The notes beneath the pieces were generated by a model. It was not told the origin of the DNA. It was given only the letters and a program-made list of their open reading frames with translations, and searched no databases. From Microcoleus sp. CAWBG506 (lineage in GTDB: Bacteria; Cyanobacteriota; Cyanobacteriia; Cyanobacteriales; Microcoleaceae), in NCBI GenBank assembly GCA_020883125.1, contig JAHREW010000003.1, positions 1-64,000 of the forward strand: 64,000 bases of DNA, written 5' to 3'. A program made the translations under genes and the position numbers. Shown in pieces: positions 7,703 through 16,040 of this stretch (position 1 is the stretch's first letter; every line of letters starts with the position of its first letter).

Positions 7703-9997
7703 TCAAAACTCTTGAGATTTTGCTGCTGTTTTTGCCCGATCGAGCTTCAAAATTAACACACCCAAAGGCGGCAAACACAAGTCGATCGAATAAGCACTAT
7801 TGTGGAACCACCACTCATCAGTCCACTTGCCCCCCAAATTGCCCATATTGCTGCCACCGTACTCCCGTGCGTCGCTGTTAAACAACTCCGTATAGAAACC
7901 CGCCTCCGGCACTCCGACGCGATAATGAGAGTGCGGCTGCGGCGTAAAATTGCAAACTGTCACCACAAACTCATTACCATCCTTCGAGCGACGCACAAAG
8001 GCTACCACACTGTGTCGATTGTCGCTGCAATCAATCCAGTCAAACCCATCCTCAGCAAAATCTTGACTATAAAGTGCTGATTCGCTGCGGTACAGATTGT
8101 TCAAATCCTTAAAAAACAGCTTCAACTTTTGGTGAGGCTCAAATTGCAGCAAATTCCACTGCAAATCTCCCCAAACATTCCACTCTTGCCACTGGCCGAA
8201 CTCCATCCCCATAAACATGGTTTTTTTGCCTGGGTGAGTAAACATAAAAGTAAACAAACACCGCACGTTCGCACACTTTTGCCATTCATCTCCTGGCATT
8301 TTCCCAATGATGTGAGCCTTGCCGTGGACTACCTCATCGTGGGATAGTGCCAGCATAAAATTCTCGCTGTGGTTGTACCACATACTGAAAGTTATGTTGT
8401 TCTGATGAAACTGGCGGAACCAAGGGTCCATGTGGAAATAGTCGAGCATATCGTGCATCCAACCCATGTTCCACTTCAGATTGAAGCCCAAGCCACCTAC
8501 ATAGGTCGGCCAAGAGACCATCGGCCAAGAGGTAGATTCTTCCGCGATTGACAGTGAACCTGGGAAATAGCTGAAAATTACATGATTCACCTGTCGCAGA
8601 AAATCTGCCGCTTCAATATTTTCCCGGCCGCCGTACTGATTAGTCAGCCATTCTCCCGGTTCGCGACAGTAATCCAAATACAGCATGGAAGCCACCGCAT
8701 CTACCCGAATCCCGTCGATGTGGTACTTGTCGAACCAGAAAAGAGCGTTGGATACTAAGAAATTCCTCACCTCGTTGCGGCCGTAGTTAAATACCAGGGT
8801 TCCCCACTCTTTGTGTTCGCCTTTGCGCGGGTCCGCGTGTTCGTACAAGTGAGTTCCATCAAAGAAAGCCAAACCGTGTCCATCTTTGGGGAAATGTCCC
8901 GGCACCCAGTCCACCAGTACACCAATGCCCGCAGCGTGACACTGGTCAACAAAATACATGAAATCTTCTGGTTTGCCGTAGCGGGATGTTGGGGCGAAAT
9001 AGCCCGTCACTTGATAACCCCAAGAGCCGTCGAAAGGATGTTCTGCTATTGGTAGAACTTCGATGTGAGTGTATCCCAAATCTTGGACGTAAGGAATTAG
9101 TCGATCGGCTAATTCCCGATAAGTCAGAAACCGGGCCCCTGGTTTAAGTTCAGAAACTTGGACTGGCCTTTCTATGTCACCATTTGGCAACACTGAAGGT
9201 TCATCACTGGCGGCATGGAGCCAAGAACCAATGTGGCATTCGTAAACCGAAATCGGCTGTGTCAGGGGGTCTGTCTGCCTCCGTTTTTCGATCCAAGCGC
9301 TGTCGTTCCAAGTGTAGGTGTTTAAGTCTGTGACTATGGATGCTGTTTTCGGTCGTACTTCTTGCTGAAAGCCGTAGGGGTCTGACTTTTCATAGGGATG
9401 TCCGTCTTGGTTTTTCACTTCATATTTGTAATGAGTCCCCGCATCGAGTCCCGGAATAAATAATTCCCAGATGCCATTTTGGGACTTCCGCATTTGATGT
9501 TTGCGGCCGTCCCAATAGTTGAAATCACCTAGAACTGAGACGTTGCGCGCATTGGGAGCCCAAACTGCAAAATACACTCCAGGGATGCCTTCTACTTCGG
9601 TGAGGTGCGCTCCCAGTTTTTCGTAGATCCGGTGGTGATTACCTTCTGAGAATAGATGCTGGTCGAATTCTGTGAGTTTGGGCGATCGAAAAGCGTAGGG
9701 ATCGTAGATAAAACGTTCGTGTTCTCCTTCTTTCACACGCAGTTGGTAGTTAGCTAGTTCTGGAATTTCGATCGCACATTCAAAAAAATGAGGGTGATGT
9801 ACTGACTGCATCGGGTGTTCCGTTCTCGATGCTGGCAACACCACCGATACCGCATCCGCATTGGGCAGATAAACTCGGACGGCCCAGATTTTTTTGCCGT
9901 TTTCCTCGATCTCGTGGGGGCCGAGCACTTCAAATGGATCGTGGTGCTGATTCCCCACAATCCGGTCAATCTGTTCAAATGGGACATTCGCGGGCAT
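7703..9997 (-). CDS. glgB: 1,4-alpha-glucan branching enzyme GlgB
   Basis: Glycogen branching enzyme (GH13): it cuts alpha-1,4 chains and rejoins them as alpha-1,6 branches in the cytoplasm. Two N-terminal carbohydrate-binding-like modules (about residues 15-215; [28 protein letters not shown]) precede the catalytic barrel. Catalytic motifs are visible: [10 protein letters not shown] (nucleophile Asp near residue 433), SIAEES (acid/base Glu) and [11 protein letters not shown] (third acidic residue). The C-terminal beta domain ends with [19 protein letters not shown] prefer the ATG at 9997 (MPANVPFEQ, 764 residues) with GAGG about 11 bases upstream over the GTG at 10018. No other glycogen gene is adjacent. 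Sequence and length are normal. Confidence 0.97.
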   Translation of the reverse strand: MPANVPFEQIDRIVGNQHHDPFEVLGPHEIEENGKKIWAVRVYLPNADAVSVVLPASRTEHPMQSVHHPHFFECAIEIPELANYQLRVKEGEHERFIYDPYAFRSPKLTEFDQHLFSEGNHHRIYEKLGAHLTEVEGIPGVYFAVWAPNARNVSVLGDFNYWDGRKHQMRKSQNGIWELFIPGLDAGTHYKYEVKNQDGHPYEKSDPYGFQQEVRPKTASIVTDLNTYTWNDSAWIEKRRQTDPLTQPISVYECHIGSWLHAASDEPSVLPNGDIERPVQVSELKPGARFLTYRELADRLIPYVQDLGYTHIEVLPIAEHPFDGSWGYQVTGYFAPTSRYGKPEDFMYFVDQCHAAGIGVLVDWVPGHFPKDGHGLAFFDGTHLYEHADPRKGEHKEWGTLVFNYGRNEVRNFLVSNALFWFDKYHIDGIRVDAVASMLYLDYCREPGEWLTNQYGGRENIEAADFLRQVNHVIFSYFPGSLSIAEESTSWPMVSWPTYVGGLGFNLKWNMGWMHDMLDYFHMDPWFRQFHQNNITFSMWYNHSENFMLALSHDEVVHGKAHIIGKMPGDEWQKCANVRCLFTFMFTHPGKKTMFMGMEFGQWQEWNVWGDLQWNLLQFEPHQKLKLFFKDLNNLYRSESALYSQDFAEDGFDWIDCSDNRHSVVAFVRRSKDGNEFVVTVCNFTPQPHSHYRVGVPEAGFYTELFNSDAREYGGSNMGNLGGKWTDEWWFHNSAYSIDLCLPPLGVLILKLDRAKTAAKSQEF

Positions 9998-10938
9998 AAA
10001 ACTACTTACCTCAATCACTTTACTTAATTGTTTTGAAAAGCAAAACTAGGCTCGATGTGGTAATTTACATTTTTTTACATTTTTTCTTGCTCATCCTACC
10101 ACTGAATCAGCCTGAATTTGCCCGATCGCATTCTCACCCTGGCTGTCGGTCAAGTGTTTTCACCTACTTTTGAGCTTGGTTTTGCTAGGGGCTAATATCT
10201 AAATATCAAAATCTTAAAACAAATTGAAAGATTTGTATATTTCTCTAAATACTATTGACTTTTACTGTTTTTTGTGGTATTGCAACTGCGATATTAAAGT
10301 TTTTAGATCGATTTTAGATATATCTTTACGTCTAAATTATTTCCTGTTAGCACAGCCACTAATCGGCGTTAAGTACAAGCAATCAGGAAAATAGCAGCAG
10401 GCAGCTTTTATTTATAAATTTACGAAAAATCATGATACAGCAAGGTTTTTAGTCCTTGGCATTTTACGTTTAATTAAATAGATTTGCCAAAACCTTGGCT
10501 TGAAAAAGCTGTCCTATCTAGGTAGCTTTTAACCCGGAGAGGGATGTCAATTAGCTACTAATATTTAATATTTCCGAGTCATTGGATAGAGCGCTATTTT
10601 TGATTTTCACAATTTTTTTGATTGGATACTTGCAGGATGCACTGCTATACAAATCCAAGACAAGTTAAGTGAGATTCCGAGTCTCTTAGCAAATTCGTGA
10701 GGTTTAAACATAAATACACTTAGAGGTTTGTCAATAAGTGTACCATTTTGTATATTTAATTACTAGCCAAGGACTTGCTCTGTTCAGAATTGTTTCTGCA
10801 TCCATTGTCCCTTCGAGATTGGACAAAAACCAACACCCAAAATCAGGCCCAGACCAGTGTGATAAAAAAATGTGAGAAGCGAACGATTTTTTAGCAGCAG
10901 GCTAGGCCCGTTGGGGCTGTACTCCGCGATCGCCGTGG
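9998..10938. other. Gene-free region between glgB and a lipoprotein gene
   Basis: About 940 A/T-rich bases hold no recognisable gene on either strand. The part next to 9998 should contain the glgB promoter, transcribed leftwards, and the part near 10938 the end of the lipoprotein transcript. I see no clear sigma-70 hexamer pair, terminator or RNA family signature. Confidence 0.4.
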
Positions 10939-11190
10939 TTAGGGCTTTTTAGGAGCAGGAGAAGCGGATTCCTTAGCAGCAGGAGACTTAGTAGCTGCGG
11001 GAGACTTCTCAGCTGCGGGAGACTTCTCAGCCCCTGGAGCGGTCTTTGGAGATTCCTTTGATGCTGGAGCAGAAGCAGGAGCCTCGCCAGCAGGGGTGGG
11101 GGTAGCGGTAGGGGCAGTTTCACCAGCGCAAGCGCCCAGAGTGGCGGCTAAGCCTAGTACCAAAGTCAGACGAATTAATCCCTTGTTCAT
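10939..11190 (-). CDS. Small Ala/Pro/Lys-rich lipoprotein
   Basis: An 83-residue predicted lipoprotein. The start at 11190 (MNKGLIRLTLVLGLAATLGA) is set by AGGAG seven bases upstream and by the signal peptide. An upstream in-frame ATG at 11280 would give an implausible N-terminus. The lipobox LGAC predicts cleavage before Cys22 and lipid attachment. The mature part is a low-complexity chain with repeated KSPAAEKSPA-like motifs, probably disordered and spanning from the membrane towards the peptidoglycan. There is no enzymatic domain. Function unknown. Confidence 0.75.
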   Translation of the reverse strand: MNKGLIRLTLVLGLAATLGACAGETAPTATPTPAGEAPASAPASKESPKTAPGAEKSPAAEKSPAATKSPAAKESASPAPKKP

Positions 11191-11776
11191 AAAAAATCTC
11201 CTAGGTTGGAAACCCTGTCTGTTTAGAGCAGGGATGAAAACGAGTGAGCGGTTTTTAAACCGTAAAATCAGAAATCTCATCGCTCCCGGCGAGATTCCGT
11301 GGATTCTATCAGTAACACTCTGGTAGAGCAGCTACAGATAGGGAGTGGTTTACTGGAGAACCAATGCTGGCACGAATCGAGCGATGATTCGCTCGTTGAT
11401 TACAATACTGCATTTAGTCACATATTCCCACATCAAATCAAAGATTATTTTGTGGGCTGACAACAGACCCATTGAGGATATGTTGAAATTGGCTTCGAGG
11501 TATCGTGATGATTGACCTCTAGAGCGTTTTATAGTCAGGAAGATAATTGGCCCCACTGCCGATCGGCTGAAGGATTTGTTTTACTTCCGGGTATCCTAAA
11601 ACGGCAAATTTTATTTTTCCGGTCAAAGAAGCAGGAAAATAGAGCAGTGATAGGATGGGTTAGTTGGTTTGTGAGGTATCCTTGGCAAGGATAACCGATC
11701 TAGCTCCAATTGCCACCATTGAATATCCGATCGCTCTAAAAGCAATCCTAACCTAAGTCAAGTATTGGTGAATTCT
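11191..11776. other. Gene-free region upstream of the ftsL-like gene
   Basis: Between the divergent lipoprotein and FtsL-like genes there are about 585 bases without a believable coding frame. The left part should hold the lipoprotein promoter and the right part the promoter of the division genes. I identified no terminator or RNA gene. Confidence 0.4.
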
Positions 11777-12358
11777 ATGACTGCTGCTATCAGAACCACG
11801 GATTCTCGCCGCAAAGCGGCTCGCAAACCCGCCTCTGGGTCTGCCAACAGCAAAGTTACTTCCATTGCTCAACGGAGGCGGGCCAAAACAGGGCCTGTAT
11901 TACCGAACTACTCTCCAGCAGAAACAGCTCAAACACAGCCTCGGCAGGAAGCATCTGTAGTCAAAGTGCTGCCGAATCATCGCGTACATCCGGCGTGGCT
12001 CCAATCGCTCCTGGGAACCCAACGGGCTTCTTCTGTGGCAGTGATTCTGCTGTTGAGTGGAGCTTTAAGTGTCTACGGCTTGACTGTCTACGGCGAGCAA
12101 CGCTGGAGTCAAGAGTATCAAAAGCTGGAAACTCTGCGCCTCCGAGAACAGCAGTTGAGTGCCGCCAGCGAAGTCTTGAAACACCAACTGGCTAAAGACG
12201 CGGAAAATCCAGCAACGGGTTTGGCCCCACAGAAGCCTGGGGAGACAATTTTCTTAGAGCCGACCCCAGTTGGTCGATCGCCCCAAACGACGAACCCACC
12301 AACTCCCGCCCCAGGAGTCCAGGGTTCAGGTACTGTGGAGACTCCCCTGGGTTATTAA
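11777..12358 (+). CDS. FtsL-like small bitopic division protein
   Basis: A 193-residue bitopic protein directly upstream of the FtsI-type penicillin-binding protein. A basic N-terminal tail (about 75 residues) precedes one membrane helix at about residues 88-106 (VAVILLLSGALSVYGLTVYG). A short leucine-zipper-like coiled coil (about 110-140, YQKLETLRLREQQLSAASEV) and a Pro-rich tail follow. Topology, coiled coil and position before ftsI fit cyanobacterial FtsL, a divisome scaffold. I chose the ATG at 11777; TTG and GTG codons just upstream are in frame. FtsL is poorly conserved, so the call rests on context and architecture. Confidence 0.65.
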   Translation: MTAAIRTTDSRRKAARKPASGSANSKVTSIAQRRRAKTGPVLPNYSPAETAQTQPRQEASVVKVLPNHRVHPAWLQSLLGTQRASSVAVILLLSGALSVYGLTVYGEQRWSQEYQKLETLRLREQQLSAASEVLKHQLAKDAENPATGLAPQKPGETIFLEPTPVGRSPQTTNPPTPAPGVQGSGTVETPLGY

Positions 12359-12455
12359 TCAGGAATGGGGCATCGGGCATCGGTTATTGGTTATGAGTTA
12401 TGACAACGAACAAATAACAGATAACCAATAACCACTAACTAATGACTTATTGTTT

Positions 12456-14333
12456 ATGAGCTACGATCCTCGTTTTGACCGTTACAGATCGCCGAACTCG
12501 AAAGGTTCAAAACAGCCGGCCGATCGCACTCGATGGGCTAAACCAAGCAAAACGGCTATTTCTGGGAAGCCTGGTAGCCCGCCTCGGCAACCTGTGAATC
12601 GCTTAAAACTGAGCAAGTTTCGCTTGTGGGCGGTGTGGGCGGTGTTGATGTTAGGAGGGCTGGGGCTGGCGGTGAATTTGTTTTATTTGCAGGTGACGCG
12701 AGGGCAAGCGCTGCAAAAACAGGCCTTGCAGCAACAGACTTTGAAAACTAAGCCCTTTGTACCCAGACGCCCGATTATTGACCGCAATGGGAATGTATTG
12801 GCGATCGACCGACAGGTGTACACGCTCTACGCTCACCCAAAGTTATTCAAGCACACCAAGGCCGAAATAGCAGCATCCTTGGCTCCCATGCTCCCCATCA
12901 AAGTTAGCGCGGGTAATACGGCGGAAACTGAATTGCTGCAAAAGTTTAATCTTGCCGAAAGTGGTATTACGATCGCTGATTCCTTGGCTCAAGAAGTTGC
13001 CGATCGAGTGGGGCGGATGCTGATTAAAAATAGTCCCGTTGATGGGTTGGAATTGGTGCGACAGCAGCAGCGTTTTTACCCGCAGCAGGAATTGGTAGCC
13101 GATGTCTTGGGTTATGTCGATGGAGAGCGGAAGGGGCAAGCAGGAGTAGAATACAGTCAGCAGAATTTGCTGGAACGATCGATGCCGTCAATTCAATTTA
13201 GCAAGTCGATCGATGGGCATTGGCTTCCCGATCGACTGACGGCGGGATTTGTCCAGTTGGATGACTTGAAATTGCAATTGACGATCGACAGCCGTTTGCA
13301 GCGGGTAGCCCGGATTGCTCTGAAGGAAAAAATGGAGAAACATGGGGCGAAGCGGGGCACAGTGATTGTGATGGATGCCCGTAATGGAGAGTTGCTATCG
13401 ATGGTGGCCGAACCTTCCTACGATCCCAATCAGTATTTTAATTTTGGTTTGGAACGTTATAAAAATTGGGCTGTAACTGATGTTTACGAACCTGGTTCGA
13501 CTTTTAAAGCAATTAATGTGGCGATCGCCATGGAAGCTGGTGCTGTCAAACCTAACAGCGTGTTTAACGATGAAGGTCGAATTTACATGGGTATTTGGCC
13601 GATTCAAAATTCCGACTATCAGTCAGCAGGGGCACGGGGTCCTTCGACGGTGACAGATATTTTAAAACATTCTAGTAATGTGGGGATGGTACACATTATG
13701 AGAACTATGAAATCTTCTCTTTACTATCAAGCTTTAGAAAAACTAGGACTAGGACAAAGTGCAGGTACTGATTTGCCTTTTGAAGTAACCAGTCAGCTCA
13801 AAAATCGAGAGCAATTTATCAATTCTCCGGTGGAAGTTGCTACCACTGCTTTTGGCCAAGGTTTTTCAATTACTCCCATTCAATTGGTGCAGCTTAATGG
13901 CGCTTTGGCCAATGGTGGGAAGTTGGTAACTCCCCACGTAGTGCGGGGACTTTTCGATCGCGAAGGTCAAGCTTATTGGAAGCTTCCTAGGGTTGTAGCG
14001 AAGCAGGTTTTTTCACCTAAAACCACTAAGCAAGTGTTAGAGATGATGGAAACTGTTGTGGATGGCGGTACGGGGAAGGCTGCACAGATTCCCGGCTATC
14101 GGATTGCAGGGAAAACGGGTACCGCTCAAAAGGCTAGTGGTGGTGGTTATTCTAACAAGGCGATTATTACTAGCTTTGTCGGAATTATGCCTGTGGAGGC
14201 TCCTCGGTATGTGGTTTTGGCAGTGATTGATGAGCCGAAGGGGGGATCGGGAGGGACTGTGGCGGCACCAATTGTGGAGTCGGTGATGGAGGCGCTCATT
14301 AGTATTGAGAAGATTCCTCCTAGTAAGAAATAG
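12456..14333 (+). CDS. ftsI: FtsI-type penicillin-binding protein (class B transpeptidase)
   Basis: Monofunctional class B PBP that cross-links septal peptidoglycan in the periplasm. A basic cytoplasmic tail is followed by one membrane anchor (about residues 48-70), the dimerisation/pedestal domain (RRPIIDRNGNVLAID), and the transpeptidase domain. All three active-site motifs are present: STFK (serine near residue 347), SSN in KHSSNVGM, and KTGT near residue 551. The ATG at 12456 is preferred to the TTG at 12450. It lies about 100 bp after the FtsL-like gene and is probably co-transcribed. The length of 625 residues is normal and there are no PASTA domains. PBP2/SpoVD-like function cannot be excluded, but the FtsL neighbour favours FtsI. 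Confidence 0.92.
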   Translation: MSYDPRFDRYRSPNSKGSKQPADRTRWAKPSKTAISGKPGSPPRQPVNRLKLSKFRLWAVWAVLMLGGLGLAVNLFYLQVTRGQALQKQALQQQTLKTKPFVPRRPIIDRNGNVLAIDRQVYTLYAHPKLFKHTKAEIAASLAPMLPIKVSAGNTAETELLQKFNLAESGITIADSLAQEVADRVGRMLIKNSPVDGLELVRQQQRFYPQQELVADVLGYVDGERKGQAGVEYSQQNLLERSMPSIQFSKSIDGHWLPDRLTAGFVQLDDLKLQLTIDSRLQRVARIALKEKMEKHGAKRGTVIVMDARNGELLSMVAEPSYDPNQYFNFGLERYKNWAVTDVYEPGSTFKAINVAIAMEAGAVKPNSVFNDEGRIYMGIWPIQNSDYQSAGARGPSTVTDILKHSSNVGMVHIMRTMKSSLYYQALEKLGLGQSAGTDLPFEVTSQLKNREQFINSPVEVATTAFGQGFSITPIQLVQLNGALANGGKLVTPHVVRGLFDREGQAYWKLPRVVAKQVFSPKTTKQVLEMMETVVDGGTGKAAQIPGYRIAGKTGTAQKASGGGYSNKAIITSFVGIMPVEAPRYVVLAVIDEPKGGSGGTVAAPIVESVMEALISIEKIPPSKK

Positions 14334-14362
14334 GAGGCTACCATAGTTCAAGGGCTGTTAAG

Positions 14363-14428
14363 GCGCTTTAGTCATTGATCCCTGAAGTCAGACACCGGGA
14401 ATCTGAGCGCGAATAATGACTAAAGCGC
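14363..14428. terminator. Long perfect stem between convergent genes
   Basis: GCGCTTTAGTCATT at 14363-14376 is perfectly complementary to 14415-14428, giving a 14-bp stem around a 38-base interior. It sits between the stop of ftsI (14333) and the stop of the convergent redoxin gene (14450). No T-run follows, so it is either a bidirectional transcript-end structure or a small inverted-repeat element. Confidence 0.55.
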
Positions 14429-14449
14429 GTTGGCGGTTGCTATTTATGC

Positions 14450-14989
14450 TTACTGATGGAGAGATTTTAGCAAAGTTTCCACACTAGCATTGTGGTCGAT
14501 AAAGGAGAACAAATGTTTAAATAGAAGTTTTCCATCTGCATCCAAAACAAACTGAGCAGGCAAAGGCGCTCCTAAAGCTTGACCGACTTGATAGGCGCGA
14601 AAAACTTGACAACTAGGATCGCTCAACAGTGGCATTTTTAAGCTTAAATCTCTAACCACTATCTGACTTTGCCGCTCGTCGGTACTTGTCACCATCAATA
14701 ATTCTATATTGCGATCGGCAAATTTTTCCCAGTTTTCATTCAAGGCTTTAATATGAGGAAAACAGAAGGGGCAATATTGCTTTTCAGTAAAAATCCGAGT
14801 AAAAGCCAGAACCACAGGCCTATCGCCACGATAATTAGATAGCCTTACCAATTTGCCATTATTGAGATCCGGCAATTCAAAATCAGGGGTTCTGTGTCCC
14901 ACTTTCAAAGAATTAGTAGCAGGAACAGGCAAGAAATTTTGGAAAAACCGCTGATTTAACAAGCCGCTAAAATCAGTAGAAGTCAGCAT
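14450..14989 (-). CDS. Peroxiredoxin-like redoxin (AhpC/TSA superfamily)
   Basis: Thioredoxin-fold redoxin of 179 residues. The core starts at LKVGHRTPDFELPDLNNGKL and continues VVLAFTRIFTEKQYCPFC, placing Cys residues in a CPFC motif where peroxiredoxins have the peroxidatic PxxxTxxC loop. The later segment (LMVTSTDERQS, PLLSDPSCQVFRAYQVG, QFVLDADGKLLFKH) fits the peroxiredoxin fold. A hydroperoxide- or disulfide-handling role in the cytoplasm is likely; the reductant is unknown. It lies just downstream of the 2-Cys peroxiredoxin gene on the same strand. The 15000-15040 spacer is a low-complexity run of GGGAATTG-type repeats. Substrate not determinable. Confidence 0.75.
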   Translation of the reverse strand: MLTSTDFSGLLNQRFFQNFLPVPATNSLKVGHRTPDFELPDLNNGKLVRLSNYRGDRPVVLAFTRIFTEKQYCPFCFPHIKALNENWEKFADRNIELLMVTSTDERQSQIVVRDLSLKMPLLSDPSCQVFRAYQVGQALGAPLPAQFVLDADGKLLFKHLFSFIDHNASVETLLKSLHQ

Positions 14990-15105
14990 ATTTCCTAATT
15001 GGGGAATTGGGAATTGGGAATTGGGGAATTGGGAATTGCAGGGAAAGTTTGGAGTTTTGAATGAAAAACTCTTTAACTCAAAACTCCAAACTCGAAACTA
15101 TCAAT

Positions 15106-15705
15106 TTAGACAGCAGCAAAGAAGACTTTAGACTTAACTGGATCGGGAGTCATAGTTTTGTCACCGGGCTGCCAGCCGGCGGGACAAACTTCATCGGGGT
15201 GAGACTGGACGTGTTGAATCGCTTGGAGAGTGCGGAGAGTTTCGTCCACGTTGCGACCGAAGGCAAGGTTGTTGATAGTGGAGTGTTGGATGATGCCTTC
15301 TTTATCGATGATAAACAGACCTCTGAGGGCAATGCCTGCTTCTGGGTCAAGCACGTTGTAGGCGGCACTAATTGTTTTTTTGATATCCGCCACTAAAGGA
15401 TAGTTGAGGTCGCCAACCCCGCCGGATTTGCGGTCTGATTGTATCCAAGCTAGGTGAGAAAATTCGCTGTCAACGGATACGCCTAGGATTTCGGTATTGA
15501 GTTTATTGAAGTCTTCAAAGCGATCGCTAAATGCTGTAATCTCCGTCGGGCAGACAAAAGTGAAGTCCAAGGGGTAAAAGAACAGGACTACATATTTTTT
15601 GCCTTTATAATCAGACAGTTTAACAGTCTTGAATTCCTGATCCACTACGGCTGTTGCTGCGAAGTCTGGGGCAGCCTGACCAACCCGGAGGCATTCACTC
15701 GTCAT
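15106..15705 (-). CDS. Typical 2-Cys peroxiredoxin
   Basis: Thiol peroxidase of the AhpC/Prx1 type, 199 residues, which reduces hydrogen peroxide and alkyl hydroperoxides using thioredoxin. The peroxidatic site [19 protein letters not shown] (Cys near residue 51) and the resolving-Cys motif [10 protein letters not shown] (near residue 173) are both present, as is the dimer-interface segment following [11 protein letters not shown]. The start ATG at 15705 has AAGGA upstream. Another redoxin gene follows on the same strand. A terminator and tRNA-Met lie just upstream on the same strand. The cyanobacterial orthologue is a major antioxidant of the photosynthetic cell. Confidence 0.95.
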   Translation of the reverse strand: MTSECLRVGQAAPDFAATAVVDQEFKTVKLSDYKGKKYVVLFFYPLDFTFVCPTEITAFSDRFEDFNKLNTEILGVSVDSEFSHLAWIQSDRKSGGVGDLNYPLVADIKKTISAAYNVLDPEAGIALRGLFIIDKEGIIQHSTINNLAFGRNVDETLRTLQAIQHVQSHPDEVCPAGWQPGDKTMTPDPVKSKVFFAAV

Positions 15706-15775
15706 AGATTTTGTTTCCTTTTTTACGAACTGTTACAAATATATCATAGTCATAACGAGTACAGTTACCTTAAAT

Positions 15776-15811
15776 CAAAATAAAAAACACGCTCTCAAAG
15801 CTGAGAGCGTG
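15776..15811 (-). terminator. Rho-independent terminator downstream of tRNA-Met
   Basis: Read on the minus strand, CACGCTCTCAGCTTTGAGAG CGTG forms a strong hairpin (15788-15811), followed at once by TTTTTTATTTTG. It lies 18 bases downstream of the tRNA-Met gene on the same strand and upstream of the peroxiredoxin gene, so it should end the tRNA transcript. Confidence 0.85.
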
Positions 15812-15829
15812 CTGATTGTCATCACATTA

Positions 15830-15902
15830 TGGCTCAGGCGGGATTTGAACCTGCGACCTTGGGCTTATGAGTCCCCTGCGCTAACCACTGCGCCACTGAG
15901 CC
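15830..15902 (-). tRNA. tRNA-Met (anticodon CAT)
   Basis: A 73-nt cloverleaf is readable on the minus strand. The acceptor stem is GGCTCAG/CTGAGCC with discriminator A, the D stem is GCGC/GCGC, the anticodon loop is CTCATAA, and the T arm is GCAGG-TTCAAAT-CCCGC with one weak pair. No CCA is encoded. The CAT anticodon with this loop fits elongator methionine, although an isoleucine tRNA with modified C34 cannot be excluded by eye. The anticodon stem GGGGA/GCCCA has non-Watson-Crick ends. Confidence 0.92.
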
Positions 15903-16040
15903 AAAACTTGTTCACGATTTACTATCGTAGCACGGTATGGCGTTCTATGGATAGCTGTTTGACTACATTATTTGTAATGACTAACGGATAAAGTTATGAG
16001 TTTTGCTGATATATCAAAACCCATAACTTGAAACAACTGC